Source: Paenibacillus sp. IHBB 10380
GTDB lineage: Bacteria; Bacillota; Bacilli; Paenibacillales; Paenibacillaceae
Direction of reading: 5' to 3'
Assembly (NCBI RefSeq): GCF_000949425.1
Contig: NZ_CP010976.1
Span: 1,550,001 to 1,614,000, forward strand
Length of the DNA stretch: 64,000 nucleotides
Shown here: piece by piece, positions 8,628 through 16,502 of the stretch
Layout of the letters: each line of letters opens with the position of its first letter
Numbering within the stretch: position 1 is the stretch's first letter
Program-made: the position numbers and the translations under genes
The notes under the pieces: model-generated
What the model was told of the DNA's origin: nothing
What the model saw: only the letters and a program-made list of their open reading frames with translations
The model's database searches: none

Positions 8628-9101
8628 TTGAAAAAAGGTTATATTTATTCATTGGCAATTGTTTTTCTAGTTAATCTTATTCTTATTTTTCTAGTTGATT
8701 TATTTACTATTAAAATGAGTCCAAGTGGGCATATATCTGGTAATGGTAATCTTGGAATAATTTTATGGTTTTTTGAAATACCTTTATTCCTAGTGTTTCT
8801 TTTATTGTTTATTTTTTGGAAAAATATAAAATTTATCAATTTCATATCGTCAGGATATACCTTAGGAGTTGATGTCATTTTATTAATAGTTACCATTCGC
8901 CTTCAGTATGTTTTTGCTAATGGTATATATACGAAAATAGCAGGTAAAATTGATACCTATGGAACTGTTAACCAGTACACGAATACAATATTTATTAACT
9001 ACTACACTTTCTTTATTGGGGTGATTTCAACATTATTTATTATGGGTGTGTTCTGGAAGATAAATAAAAGACAAGACAGACTCTCCAATTTAACCAGTTA
9101 G
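8628..9101 (+). CDS. Hypothetical membrane protein, four predicted helices
   Basis: About 157 residues. Four hydrophobic stretches are visible: YSLAIVFLVNLILIFLVDLF, IILWFFEIPLFLVFLLLFIF, a third at about SSGYTLGVDVILLIVTI and a fourth NYYTFFIGVISTLFIMGVF. No family recognised. The start is put at TTG 8628 because GAGGTGG sits 9 bases before it; the ATG at 8592 has no RBS. Very AT-rich, like the rest of the accessory DNA here. It follows the C39-like gene on the same strand; such small membrane proteins often accompany secreted toxins as immunity or export partners, but nothing shows that here. Confidence 0.65.
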   Translation: MKKGYIYSLAIVFLVNLILIFLVDLFTIKMSPSGHISGNGNLGIILWFFEIPLFLVFLLLFIFWKNIKFINFISSGYTLGVDVILLIVTIRLQYVFANGIYTKIAGKIDTYGTVNQYTNTIFINYYTFFIGVISTLFIMGVFWKINKRQDRLSNLTS

Positions 9102-9115
9102 GTTGAAGAGTCTTT
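9078..9115 (+). terminator. Hairpin overlapping the end of the four-helix protein gene
   Basis: AGACTCT (9078-9084) pairs with AGAGTCT (9107-9113), with an inner AACC/GGTT pairing, followed by TTTCATATT. The stem includes the stop codon region. Confidence 0.55.
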
Positions 9116-9137
9116 CATATTAATAACGTTCAAATTT

Positions 9138-9386
9138 GTGAAATACTATGTATTCAAGAAGTATAAGCAAAAACGTTATGTGTTCACCATAGATGAAATT
9201 TGGCAGGATTTCAAAAGATATTTTCAACCAAGTGGCTAAAATGATCCTACCAAATCAGAAAAGATGTTTCGCTACTATTTAGATAAGGCTTCAAATAAAA
9301 ATACTTTTGACTTTGGTCAACATGATTGCAGAGAGGTTTGTTACTTTTCAATGACTCCAAAGTACACATTATCAACAGAGGGGTGA
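9138..9386 (+). pseudogene. Decayed small gene, one internal stop, unknown family
   Basis: From GTG 9138 one frame reads a coherent protein (VKYYVFKKYKQKRYVFTIDE, IWQDFKRYFQPSG), meets one TAA, then continues coherently (NDPTKSEKMFRYYLDKA, FDFGQHDCREVCYFSM) to a final TGA. The continuity in a single frame on both sides of the stop suggests a recent nonsense mutation of a roughly 80-residue gene. No family recognised and no clear RBS. Confidence 0.45.
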
Positions 9387-9405
9387 AATAAACGGATTGT
9401 ATAAC

Positions 9406-9660
9406 ATGAAAATACATAATTCATTCTATCTATATAGTGTTGATGAAATAGATAGAATGAGAGATATAAATGATGAAATTAAAATGTTAGGATTTAGTAA
9501 CTTTGGATATGGTGCGCCAACACTTTTTTCAGGCGGTATAGGATACTTCTACATTTCACCGATTGGTGAAGGGATGCCAAGCAAGAATGGAGCTAAACTA
9601 ACTGATCAAGATAAATGGATCGGCGCTAAGTTGCCAGTAGAGGTACAAACGCTTTTATAA
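9406..9660 (+). CDS. Hypothetical protein, 84 residues
   Basis: Starts MKIHNSFYLYSVDEIDRMRD, is soluble, rich in Gly/Phe in its middle (FGYGAPTLFSGGIGYFY), and ends KLPVEVQTLL. No family recognised. A GAGGGG motif lies at 9377-9382, far from the ATG (9406) and 14 bases from an in-frame TTG at 9397, so the start is uncertain. It is the last frame before yyaL coding sequence resumes and may itself be a fragment. Confidence 0.45.
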   Translation: MKIHNSFYLYSVDEIDRMRDINDEIKMLGFSNFGYGAPTLFSGGIGYFYISPIGEGMPSKNGAKLTDQDKWIGAKLPVEVQTLL

Positions 9661-9755
9661 GAGTATGTAGCGATTATGCGTAAATGATCCTTATGAAATG
9701 CTTATTTCAGAAAAAGAGATATATTTATATGAAGTTAGAAATCCACTTTAAAGAA

Positions 9756-10083
9756 TTAAGCTTAAAAGGTGGATTTAGATCAGAGCCTAAATTTCCGACG
9801 CCGCACAATCTGTTATTTCTCTTGTCTTATGCCAAGGCTTATGATGAGCCTCATGCTATTCATATGGTATCGAGAACGATAGAGAGTATGTATCGTGGTG
9901 GGCTGTATGACCATATTGGCTTTGGGTTCTCAAGGTATTCTACCGATGAGAAGTGATTGGTGCCTCATTTTGAGAAAATGCTATACGACAATGCACTACT
10001 CGCGATGTTTTTTAGAAGGCTATCAGGTGACGGAGGAGAGATTGTTCGCAGAGGTAGCGGAGACAATCCCAACAGACATATGA
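9756..10083 (+). pseudogene. yyaL: yyaL fragment 2 (middle part), nonsense mutation and frameshift
   Basis: Reads GGFRSEPKFPTPHNLLFLLS and GGLYDHIGFGFSRYSTDEK, the conserved DUF255/YyaL middle region. Family members continue DEKWLVPHFEKMLYDNA; here the Trp codon is TGA (9954-9956), then LVPHFEKMLYDNALLA follows in frame. After that the frame shifts by one base near 10005 and the homologous FLEGYQVTEERLFAEVAET runs on until a stop at 10083. About 130 residues that should lie between fragments 1 and 2 are absent. Confidence 0.85.
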
Positions 10084-10133
10084 TTAATTATGTGTTGTTT
10101 TTATTAATAAGAGCACTGGATACATATTTCTCA

Positions 10134-10160
10134 AGAAAAAAAGGTGGGATAACCCACCTT
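10134..10160 (-). terminator. Rho-independent terminator of the secreted CuAO-like gene
   Basis: AAGGTGGG-ATAA-CCCACCTT (10141-10160) with a seven-base U-run on the minus strand immediately after. It overlaps the stop codon of the minus-strand gene. Confidence 0.8.
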
Positions 10161-11271
10161 AATTAGACCATGACTTTAGAATTCCATCGTAAAAATATAT
10201 ATAAGAATTATCATATACCCACTGCTCCATATGCAAATTCGAGCTAGTGTAACTATTAATATCATTGGGACCTCCCCAAGACATTAAAACTTGATCTTTA
10301 TTCATCCCAATAGATATCTTTTGTTTGACAATGTTATTCCATACATTTTGTGACCAATCTGGGTGTGTTTTTTTTGGGTCTGTAGTATAGAACCCATCAT
10401 GTATTGGAGCGGAAGGATATCCACTCACAGGTAGTTTAAAGGTAACCATTTTTCCACTAGTCCTTTTTGCTTGAATTACAATATTCTCATCTCTGACATC
10501 AACAGACATAAAATAGACTTTTTCAATATTATTTAGTGGGTTTGAATATGGCAGTGAAAGATTTGCCCAATAATACTTATTTTTAAAACCAGTTTTTACT
10601 GTTTTATACTGAAAATATAAACAAAAACCAGAAGGGTCAGAATCGTATATTGTTTCATTAAGAGTCTTTCCGTCATTAAGTAGAATAGTTACATCTATTA
10701 AATCATAACCGGAATATTCCATGTCAATAATCCAGCCAACCTTATTTCCTTTGTACACAAAAACCTTTTCACCCATGTACCAAACCACATCATCAGGAAC
10801 CTTGTTGAGTTTATTTATCATAACATTGGATTTATCAAATCCTTCTGTGTTACTCCAGATAAATATAGTAGAGGCTTTTTCTATGTACTTAGCTTTATAT
10901 CCAGTTATTGTAAGAAATTGTTTTGTGTTTATGTAAGACACATTCTCATATATCTGATATTTAGTTTTATTAAGTTTGAAGTTTCCTTTGGGCGAGTCAA
11001 TTAACAATGTACCATTTTTATACGAAACGTTAACTTTCTCAAGGTTTGACAACAATTTAACAGGAATATACACTTGATCATTGTTTGCTAGATAAGCTTT
11101 ATGTTTTAGTATTTTAATCTTTCCGTCAAAGAAGACCGCTGTCTTTTCTGGTGCATATGAATGAGACAATTCGTATCCTGTATCAGCGTGAATAGCTTTT
11201 GGTAAAATAAAAGATCCTAGAATTAGAAAGCAAATCAAAATCAAGATAATTTTAGTGATTACTTTAGACAT
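10159..11271 (-). CDS. Secreted protein: copper amine oxidase N-like domain plus BamE/SmpA-like C-terminal domain
   Basis: 370 residues. A Sec signal peptide (KVITKIILILICFLILGSFI, cleavage near AIHA-D) is followed by a copper-amine-oxidase-N-like repeat (KAYLANNDQVYIPVKLLSNL, then TLLIDSPKG and a second strand set ending ASTIFIWSN), a module common in surface proteins of Paenibacillus and relatives. A beta-rich middle follows. The end (KISIGMNKDQVLMSWGGPND, then QWVYDNSYIYFYDGIL) has the signature of the small BamE/SmpA-like outer domain found in Bacillales lipoproteins. No enzyme activity is expected from these domains; a cell-surface binding role is likely. It sits in the second insert within yyaL, on the opposite strand, with its own terminator. 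Confidence 0.7.
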   Translation of the reverse strand: MSKVITKIILILICFLILGSFILPKAIHADTGYELSHSYAPEKTAVFFDGKIKILKHKAYLANNDQVYIPVKLLSNLEKVNVSYKNGTLLIDSPKGNFKLNKTKYQIYENVSYINTKQFLTITGYKAKYIEKASTIFIWSNTEGFDKSNVMINKLNKVPDDVVWYMGEKVFVYKGNKVGWIIDMEYSGYDLIDVTILLNDGKTLNETIYDSDPSGFCLYFQYKTVKTGFKNKYYWANLSLPYSNPLNNIEKVYFMSVDVRDENIVIQAKRTSGKMVTFKLPVSGYPSAPIHDGFYTTDPKKTHPDWSQNVWNNIVKQKISIGMNKDQVLMSWGGPNDINSYTSSNLHMEQWVYDNSYIYFYDGILKSWSN

Positions 11272-11396
11272 TATTATTAACCTCCAGTTTAGTAGTTCCT
11301 ATGGAATAGTACCACGAACCTAATGTCTAAGCTAGAAGAATATGGGTAGCACGTACTATCAAATGAACATTTCTTAGAGAAAAGGAGAAAATAATA

Positions 11397-11597
11397 ATGG
11401 ACTTTGAAAAAGAAATTAAATCAATTTATAACAGTGGGCTTGGAGGATTCATTAATCCTTGGAATGCTATGAGTCAAATTGGAAATGTTTTAAAACGTCA
11501 AACAAATACAGTTAGTTTTGGAAATGGAACTGTATTTACAAATGATGGAATTATCGGGGAATTAGTTAATGGAAGTATGATAATTACCAATGAATAA
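11397..11597 (+). CDS. Small hypothetical protein, 66 residues
   Basis: MDFEKEIKSIYNSGLGG start, Gly/Asn-rich, ending in GELVNGSMIITNE. An AAAGGAG motif lies about 9 bases before the ATG, which supports expression. No family recognised, no membrane segment. It is on the plus strand between two minus-strand genes in the second yyaL insert. Confidence 0.5.
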   Translation: MDFEKEIKSIYNSGLGGFINPWNAMSQIGNVLKRQTNTVSFGNGTVFTNDGIIGELVNGSMIITNE

Positions 11598-11623
11598 CCT
11601 CATGAAAATATCGTTTTACAACA

Positions 11624-11652
11624 AGAAAAAAGGGTGAAGATAGCATACCCTT
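11624..11652 (-). terminator. Hairpin terminator of the minus-strand gene starting near 11977
   Basis: AAGGGT (11630-11635) pairs with ACCCTT (11647-11652); the minus strand continues with a U-rich run (TTTTTTCTTG). It overlaps the gene's stop codon. Confidence 0.55.
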
Positions 11653-11977
11653 AATACTCTATCTTTTCATATGTTACTTTTCCCGTGACTTTATGTACTT
11701 TGTACCACTTATATATATGTACTCTTTCTGGAAAGTCCTCATACGCCCCTACGTAATAGTAATTATCATCTTGGCTATCAACCATATAAATTACTTTAAG
11801 TTTTACTTTTTCAGTTTTCCTGAAATAATCTCCAACAAGAAACATTGCTTTAGTTTCGGTAATTTGTGTTACCGTTGGTTGTTTTCCGATATATAAATTA
11901 TTTTCTTGTAATCCAACCTTCTCCCCAATAGATTCTCCAATAGAATGTAACAAGCTGTAAAAGATGAATCCAATCAA
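11651..11977 (-). CDS. Hypothetical protein, probably 5' truncated
   Basis: About 108 residues with the end TETKAMFLVGDYFRKTEKVK then a beta-rich tail KWYKVHKVTGKVTYEKIEY, recalling small secreted Bacillales proteins with a closing strand of PepSY type, though I cannot name the family. The only in-frame starts are a TTG at 11977 without RBS, and the frame abuts the third yyaL fragment, so the natural N-terminus (probably a signal peptide or membrane helix; the visible start FIFYSLLHSIGE is mildly hydrophobic) is likely lost at the junction. Confidence 0.5.
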   Translation of the reverse strand: MIGFIFYSLLHSIGESIGEKVGLQENNLYIGKQPTVTQITETKAMFLVGDYFRKTEKVKLKVIYMVDSQDDNYYYVGAYEDFPERVHIYKWYKVHKVTGKVTYEKIEY

Positions 11978-11979
11978 AT

Positions 11980-12435
11980 GGATTTTTCCCTACGGATAAG
12001 GAAGGAAATATGATTTTCAAGAAAGACATTACACAAGATGAGACTCTTCAAGCGTATGCAGATCGGCAACTACACGTATTTGCAGGTGCGGTAACGCATT
12101 ACCCTACTGGACATGCTATGTTCTTGATGGCAGCCATGCAGCCATTCCAGGGGGGCAAAGAGATCGTCCTAAGTGGGAAGGTGAGTGATCCGGTCCTACA
12201 GTCCATGATTGCAGCTGTACAGCAAGTCCATATCCCGGGAGCTAGCATTATCGTTCATTGGGAGGGTGAGGAAGGAGAATCTTTAAGAAGTCTTCTTCCT
12301 CATGTGGCAGATAAAAAGGCTATTCAGGGACGTGCAACGGCCTATCTATGCCAGCATTTTGCTTGCAGGAAGCCCATCATAACACTCGAAGCACTTCGTG
12401 AATCGTTATCGAACTTAAAGTTTCTAAGTCAGTAG
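11980..12435 (+). pseudogene. yyaL: yyaL fragment 3 (C-terminal part)
   Basis: Encodes the closing domain of YyaL-type proteins: HVFAGAVTHYPTGHAMFLMA, then EIVLSGKVSDPVLQSMIAA and AIQGRATAYLCQHFACRKP, the conserved aYvC-x-xx-C motif before the end. The frame is open from about 11980, upstream of ATG 12010, showing it is the tail of a longer gene rather than a new one, although an AAGGAAGG upstream of that ATG looks RBS-like. Together with fragments 1 and 2 it accounts for less than half of a normal yyaL. Confidence 0.8.
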
Positions 12436-12448
12436 AGTCATGTAAAAA

Positions 12449-12488
12449 GGGTTGTCCAATAAGTCTGTGAAGACTTATTGGACAACCC
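12449..12488. terminator. Strong bidirectional terminator
   Basis: Perfect 17-bp stem: GGGTTGTCCAATAAGTC against its complement at 12472-12488, with A5 before and T-rich bases after. It lies between the yyaL tail and the convergent DUF2653 gene. Confidence 0.85.
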
Positions 12489-12500
12489 CTTATTTAATAT

Positions 12501-12782
12501 TTATTCGATTGTTACGATGGCTGTGATCTCTTCATCTAGATCAAGTGTCACTTGCTCACGATAAGCGCGAACTTGGTATTCACTCTGTAGATAACGAAGG
12601 ATTGCTTCGATCATGTTGGATTCTACTAAGAATTGGCTTCGACCTTCAGCCCATACCTCAGCGGAATACCCGCTGTCTTCATCCCAGCTAAGCTCGACCT
12701 TTACATCTGTTGGTCGAATTCTTTTGCGTTCAGCGATGTGAAGACAGATGGCGTTAATGATTTCATCCATACTTAGAACCAT
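12501..12782 (-). CDS. YxcD-like protein (DUF2653)
   Basis: 93 residues, acidic, with the pattern DEIINAICLHIAERKRIRP, VELSWDEDSGYSAEVW and a closing LDLDEEITAIVTIE. This matches the small Bacillales DUF2653 family that includes B. subtilis YxcD, of unknown function. It sits 5 bases downstream of the Gly/Ser-rich membrane protein gene on the same strand, so the pair is one operon, which I believe is a usual partnership. Confidence 0.7.
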   Translation of the reverse strand: MVLSMDEIINAICLHIAERKRIRPTDVKVELSWDEDSGYSAEVWAEGRSQFLVESNMIEAILRYLQSEYQVRAYREQVTLDLDEEITAIVTIE

Positions 12783-12787
12783 ATTAA

Positions 12788-13213
12788 TCAGTACCTTCCG
12801 TCACGATCATCAGCAGGTTTGCGACGATTCTTGTATGCTCTGAATCCTGCACGTGCGATCATGAAGAGAACATAAATAGCTAGCATATTAATGACCAATC
12901 CCATAAAGTCACCCATGAAGCCCATGTTACCGAACATGCCGCCGAATAACATTCCTGCTAAACCACCGATCATTAATCCCTTCATCAAGCCACCGCCGCT
13001 AAAAAATCCACGTTTAGCAGTCGTTCCAGAATTGGTATTAGACTTCGATTTCGACACATTGTTGTTCGTTGTTGATTTCTTAGGTGTGTTCGTAAAAGAT
13101 TTAGTACCTGACTTGAAACCACCACCACCGCCACGTCTTGCGTCTACACTAGATGGTGCAATTGTTGCGAATATTAGTGTGAAAGCCATAACAATCATAA
13201 TCCATTTCTTCAT
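12788..13213 (-). CDS. Membrane-anchored Gly/Ser/Thr-rich protein, hypothetical
   Basis: 141 residues: signal-like N-terminus (KKWIMIVMAFTLIFATIAPS, cleavage near VDA-R), a Gly/Ser/Asn/Lys-rich linker of about 45 residues, a Gly/Met-rich hydrophobic segment (MKGLMIGGLAGMLFGGMFG) and a second helix (GLVINMLAIYVLFMIARAGF), ending in a basic-acidic tail. The layout resembles small Tim44-like or translocase-adjacent proteins, but no specific domain is seen. First gene of a two-gene operon with the DUF2653 gene. An AGGAGGGT motif precedes the ATG by 9 bases. Confidence 0.65.
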   Translation of the reverse strand: MKKWIMIVMAFTLIFATIAPSSVDARRGGGGGFKSGTKSFTNTPKKSTTNNNVSKSKSNTNSGTTAKRGFFSGGGLMKGLMIGGLAGMLFGGMFGNMGFMGDFMGLVINMLAIYVLFMIARAGFRAYKNRRKPADDRDGRY

Positions 13214-13309
13214 TGAGTAGAGTACCCTCCTAAGGTATAATGTGTATTTTTACTTTACGCATAAGATGTAATACGTAAGAGATGATTCAAAGTTTCAAAA
13301 TTAATATAA

Positions 13310-13858
13310 TTAGAGTTGTTGCTGTTTCGTGCGTTGATTTTTTAAAGTTTCTAACATCATACGGGTCCACTCAAGTCCTGCTGACACGCTGTAGACACCC
13401 TTTTGTACGAGTAAATAATCATAAAATTCATGATTTCCGAACTCCCGTTTCTCCTCAGGCATATCTTCTAATAGAAGATTGAAAATATTTAAGCGTTTAA
13501 GGTAATAGGCTTCTCTCCTCTCAATAATATCAATAGCATTGTCAATGTTAGTCATCCACATACAATATGTTTTCATAGACAATTCATCACGTGTGATGGG
13601 ATCCGCTAGAGGAAGATACATCCACTCTTTTAGCATACGAATTCCATCCTCTGTGATATTATAAATTTTCTTGTCGGGTTTCTCACATTGTTTGATCCAA
13701 GTAGAGGTCAGAAGATGATCAGACTCCATTTGAGATAGGATGGGATAGATCTGACTATGCTTAGCAGGCCAATACGGTTGAAGCTTCAGCATAAGATCGT
13801 AACCAGAGTAAGGGGCCCGCGAAAGAAAGGCCAGCAAACCGTAAGAGAGTGTATTCAT
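13310..13858 (-). CDS. PadR family transcriptional regulator
   Basis: 182 residues from ATG 13858, chosen because TAGGAGC sits 8 bases upstream; the frame extends further but without RBS. N-terminal winged helix of PadR type: TLSYGLLAFLSRAPYSGYDL, HSQIYPILSQMESDHLLTS and KIYNITEDGIRMLKEW. The C-terminal half is the helical dimerisation domain of the longer PadR subfamily (EAYYLKRLNIFNLLLEDM, GLEWTRMMLETL). Such proteins usually repress an adjacent transporter or stress gene; no partner on the same strand is adjacent, so the target is unclear. Confidence 0.85.
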   Translation of the reverse strand: MNTLSYGLLAFLSRAPYSGYDLMLKLQPYWPAKHSQIYPILSQMESDHLLTSTWIKQCEKPDKKIYNITEDGIRMLKEWMYLPLADPITRDELSMKTYCMWMTNIDNAIDIIERREAYYLKRLNIFNLLLEDMPEEKREFGNHEFYDYLLVQKGVYSVSAGLEWTRMMLETLKNQRTKQQQL

Positions 13859-13955
13859 GAGTCTATAGCTCCTAAAATGAATAAATTTTGCAATACGAAA
13901 AGTGTACACTTAAACTGTATGCTTAGCAACCAATGGATCATCTTGACATAAAAAA

Positions 13956-13980
13956 GACACGAAAGGAAATCTTTCGTGTC
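13956..13980 (-). terminator. Terminator of the carbonic anhydrase gene
   Basis: GACACGAAAG-GAAAT-CTTTCGTGTC followed on the minus strand by a U6 run. It lies 15 bases past the stop codon. Confidence 0.85.
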
Positions 13981-13994
13981 GGATGAATGAAATA

Positions 13995-14564
13995 CTAACC
14001 CAAATGATCATATCCATCTATCACAAGTTCCAAAGACCCCGTCTCTGGGTCAATGATCATGCCGTGTACAGGTGTGTTAGTGGGTAGTAATGGATGTTTA
14101 TTAATGACACCTACAGTATGAATTATACCTTCTTTTATGTCGCTAAATCCTCGCAACCATTTCGTTAATTTAATCCCAGAATTCTCAAGTGTGGACAATA
14201 CAGTCTCGGGAATGCCACGTTCTTTCATTTTATTTATCATGTGGTCCGCATTCAAGGCCGCCATACCACAATCTAAATGACCCACAACAAATACTTCATC
14301 TGCGTTTAGTTCATATATAGCGACAAGCACACTCCGCATAACACTTCCAAATGGTTGTGAAATGATTGCTCCAGCGTTTTTGATGACTTTTACATCACCA
14401 TTCTTAAAGTTCATTGCTTTGGGTAGCAGTTCTACTAGGCGAGTGTCCATACATGTTATGACAACAATTCTTTTATCTGGGAATTTGCCAGTTAGATAGG
14501 GCTCATATTCTTTGTTCTCTACAAATTGACGATTGAAATCCAAAATTTCGTTAATGTGACTCAT
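13995..14564 (-). CDS. Beta-class carbonic anhydrase
   Basis: 189 residues. Catalyses reversible CO2 hydration in the cytoplasm. Zinc ligands are Cys38 and the pair His96/Cys99 (VVGHLDCGM), and the catalytic Asp/Arg dyad is D40/R42 in TCMDTR; all are present. The helical GSVMRSVLVAIYELNADEVF between them is typical of the short Bacillales proteins such as YtiB/YvdA. Length is right. It is monocistronic, with its own terminator and an AGGAAGGG-like RBS a little upstream of the ATG. Confidence 0.92.
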   Translation of the reverse strand: MSHINEILDFNRQFVENKEYEPYLTGKFPDKRIVVITCMDTRLVELLPKAMNFKNGDVKVIKNAGAIISQPFGSVMRSVLVAIYELNADEVFVVGHLDCGMAALNADHMINKMKERGIPETVLSTLENSGIKLTKWLRGFSDIKEGIIHTVGVINKHPLLPTNTPVHGMIIDPETGSLELVIDGYDHLG

Positions 14565-14770
14565 AAGGCATCTCGCCCTTCCTTTGGAATGGTTTATAAA
14601 TGATTGAATAGGGTTAATTATCTGAAAAAGGCATTCGTAAAAGGTGCTTGCACAACGATCGAATGATGTACTCCTTCAAATTAAGGATATGTGTTAAAGT
14701 TGATTATACTTTTTGCAAAAAGTATCATCAAGAGGTAGAAGAAAAATAATTTGTGAGGTGAACCAAAAAT

Positions 14771-16288
14771 ATGGCAAATGATGTAAAATTAAAATTGGAA
14801 CAATTTAAAGAACTGGTTCGAAAAATACGAAGTTATTACGAGGCAGTAGCTTTGCTTCATTGGGATCTTCGGACAGGTGCTCCACGTAAAGGGGCAGAAG
14901 TTCGCTCAGAAACCATAGGGATGTTGGATACAGAAATGTTCAAACTTCAAATTTCAGATGAAATGGGAGAGTTCTTGAAATATTTCTCCAACCCTAGTGT
15001 CGCTGAACAACTAGATGATATCGACCGGAGAATCGTTCTTGATTGTCAAAAAGAGTACGACCGCAGTAAATTAATTCCAGCTAAAAAGTTTCAGGAATAC
15101 TCAGTGCTAACCGCACACGCCCAGACTCTTTGGGAGGAAGCTAAAGAGAATAGTGACTTTGAAGGCTTTGAACCTCATCTAAGTAAAATTGTAGAGATCA
15201 AGCAGGAGTTTATCAATTACTGGGGAGTCAAAGGAACGCGTTATGACACACTCATCGATATGTATGAGCCTGATATGACTGTGGAGAAGCTGGATCAGGT
15301 GTTCAGCAGACTTCGTGGTAGATTGGTTCCTCTTCTTGAAGCTATTAAGGCATCGGGAAATAAGCCGGAGAGCGAGTTCTTAAATCAAATATTTGAGAAG
15401 GAACAACAAGAGAAATTTGGATTGTTTATATTAGAACAGATGGGCTATGATTTCGAGGCAGGCCGTCAAGATGAAAGTGTACATCCATTCGCGACAGGAT
15501 TGAACCCAGGCGATGTACGGATCACAACTCATTATCTGCAAGATGATGTGACGAGTGCATTGTTCAGTTCCTTACATGAGGGTGGACACGCTCTATATGA
15601 ACAAAACATTGATGCAAGCTTGGCAGGAACTCCACTGGCCGAAGGTACGTCTATGGGGATTCATGAGTCTCAATCTCGCCTTTGGGAGAATATGATTGGT
15701 CGTAGTCGTTCATTCTGGGATCGGTATTATAGCGATTTACAGCAACATTTCGGACCCCAACTGCAAGATGTGGAGATGGAAGACTTCTATCGTGCAGTGA
15801 ACCGTGTTGAGAATTCTCTAATTCGCATTGAAGCGGATGAGTTGACTTACAATCTACATATTATTATTCGTTATGAGATTGAGAAGATGTTATTTAACGA
15901 AGGATTGTCTGTCAAAGATCTACCTAAAGTGTGGAATGAGAAATACGAGGAGTATCTTGGAGTTACACCTCCAAATGACGGATTAGGTGTCTTGCAGGAT
16001 GTTCACTGGTCAGGTGGGGACTTCGGTTACTTCGCATCCTATTCTCTTGGTAATATGTATGCAGCACAAATTGTGAATACGATGCGTAAGGAATTACCAC
16101 AATTCGAACAATTTATCGCGAGTGGTGAATTGTTGCCGATCAAAGAATGGCTTACAGATAAAATCTATCGTTATGGAAAGAGCCGTACACCGTCTGAACT
16201 TATACTTGCCATTACAGGCGAGGACTTGAATCCAGATTATCTAGCTGATTATTTGGAGGAGAAGTATAAAGAAATCTATAAGCTGTAA
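14771..16288 (+). CDS. ypwA: Metallocarboxypeptidase, M32 family (YpwA-type)
   Basis: 505 residues, the usual size for thermostable carboxypeptidase Taq-type enzymes, which remove C-terminal residues in the cytoplasm. The M32 zinc motif HEGGH is at 269-273 (SSLHEGGHALYEQ), followed by the conserved IHESQSRLWENMIGRS with the third ligand glutamate. Other family blocks: the N-terminal YYEAVALLHWDLRTGAPRKG and the C-terminal DVHWSGGDFGYFASYSLGN. No signal peptide. Monocistronic: a terminator follows within 45 bases. The start ATG is preceded by TGTGAGGTG. Confidence 0.95.
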   Translation: MANDVKLKLEQFKELVRKIRSYYEAVALLHWDLRTGAPRKGAEVRSETIGMLDTEMFKLQISDEMGEFLKYFSNPSVAEQLDDIDRRIVLDCQKEYDRSKLIPAKKFQEYSVLTAHAQTLWEEAKENSDFEGFEPHLSKIVEIKQEFINYWGVKGTRYDTLIDMYEPDMTVEKLDQVFSRLRGRLVPLLEAIKASGNKPESEFLNQIFEKEQQEKFGLFILEQMGYDFEAGRQDESVHPFATGLNPGDVRITTHYLQDDVTSALFSSLHEGGHALYEQNIDASLAGTPLAEGTSMGIHESQSRLWENMIGRSRSFWDRYYSDLQQHFGPQLQDVEMEDFYRAVNRVENSLIRIEADELTYNLHIIIRYEIEKMLFNEGLSVKDLPKVWNEKYEEYLGVTPPNDGLGVLQDVHWSGGDFGYFASYSLGNMYAAQIVNTMRKELPQFEQFIASGELLPIKEWLTDKIYRYGKSRTPSELILAITGEDLNPDYLADYLEEKYKEIYKL

Positions 16289-16330
16289 TTCATCACATCA
16301 CTATAAAATAATATAATATAACAGCTTCTA

Positions 16331-16365
16331 AACAACCCTTTGCGATCATTGCAAAGGGTTGTTTA
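16331..16365 (+). terminator. Terminator after ypwA
   Basis: AACAACCCTTTGC-GATCATT-GCAAAGGGTTGTT, 13-bp stem, then TATTG. T-run is short but the stem is perfect. Confidence 0.8.
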
Positions 16366-16502
16366 TTGATCTATATAAGTTAGATTAAAGAAATGAGAGG
16401 AAGAAAGGGGACATAGCGATTCATTTATGCGGGATATTTTAACCTTTTTTAGGCTGATGCATATGTTGGTTTATATCAATAAAGAAGAATGGAGGGATGA
16501 CG

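Noticed and set aside
12010..12435. A free-standing 141-residue gene with an RBS-like AAGGAAGG
   Set aside because: Sequence is the C-terminal domain of YyaL, and the frame is open upstream of the ATG; better explained as a yyaL fragment.
12891..13220. Proline-rich plus-strand frame of 109 codons
   Set aside because: Antisense shadow of the Gly-rich membrane protein gene; the prolines are complements of glycine codons.
16380..16502. TPP riboswitch for the THI5-like importer
   Set aside because: The conserved CUGAGA and ACCUGAUCUGG-type blocks are not present in the leader.
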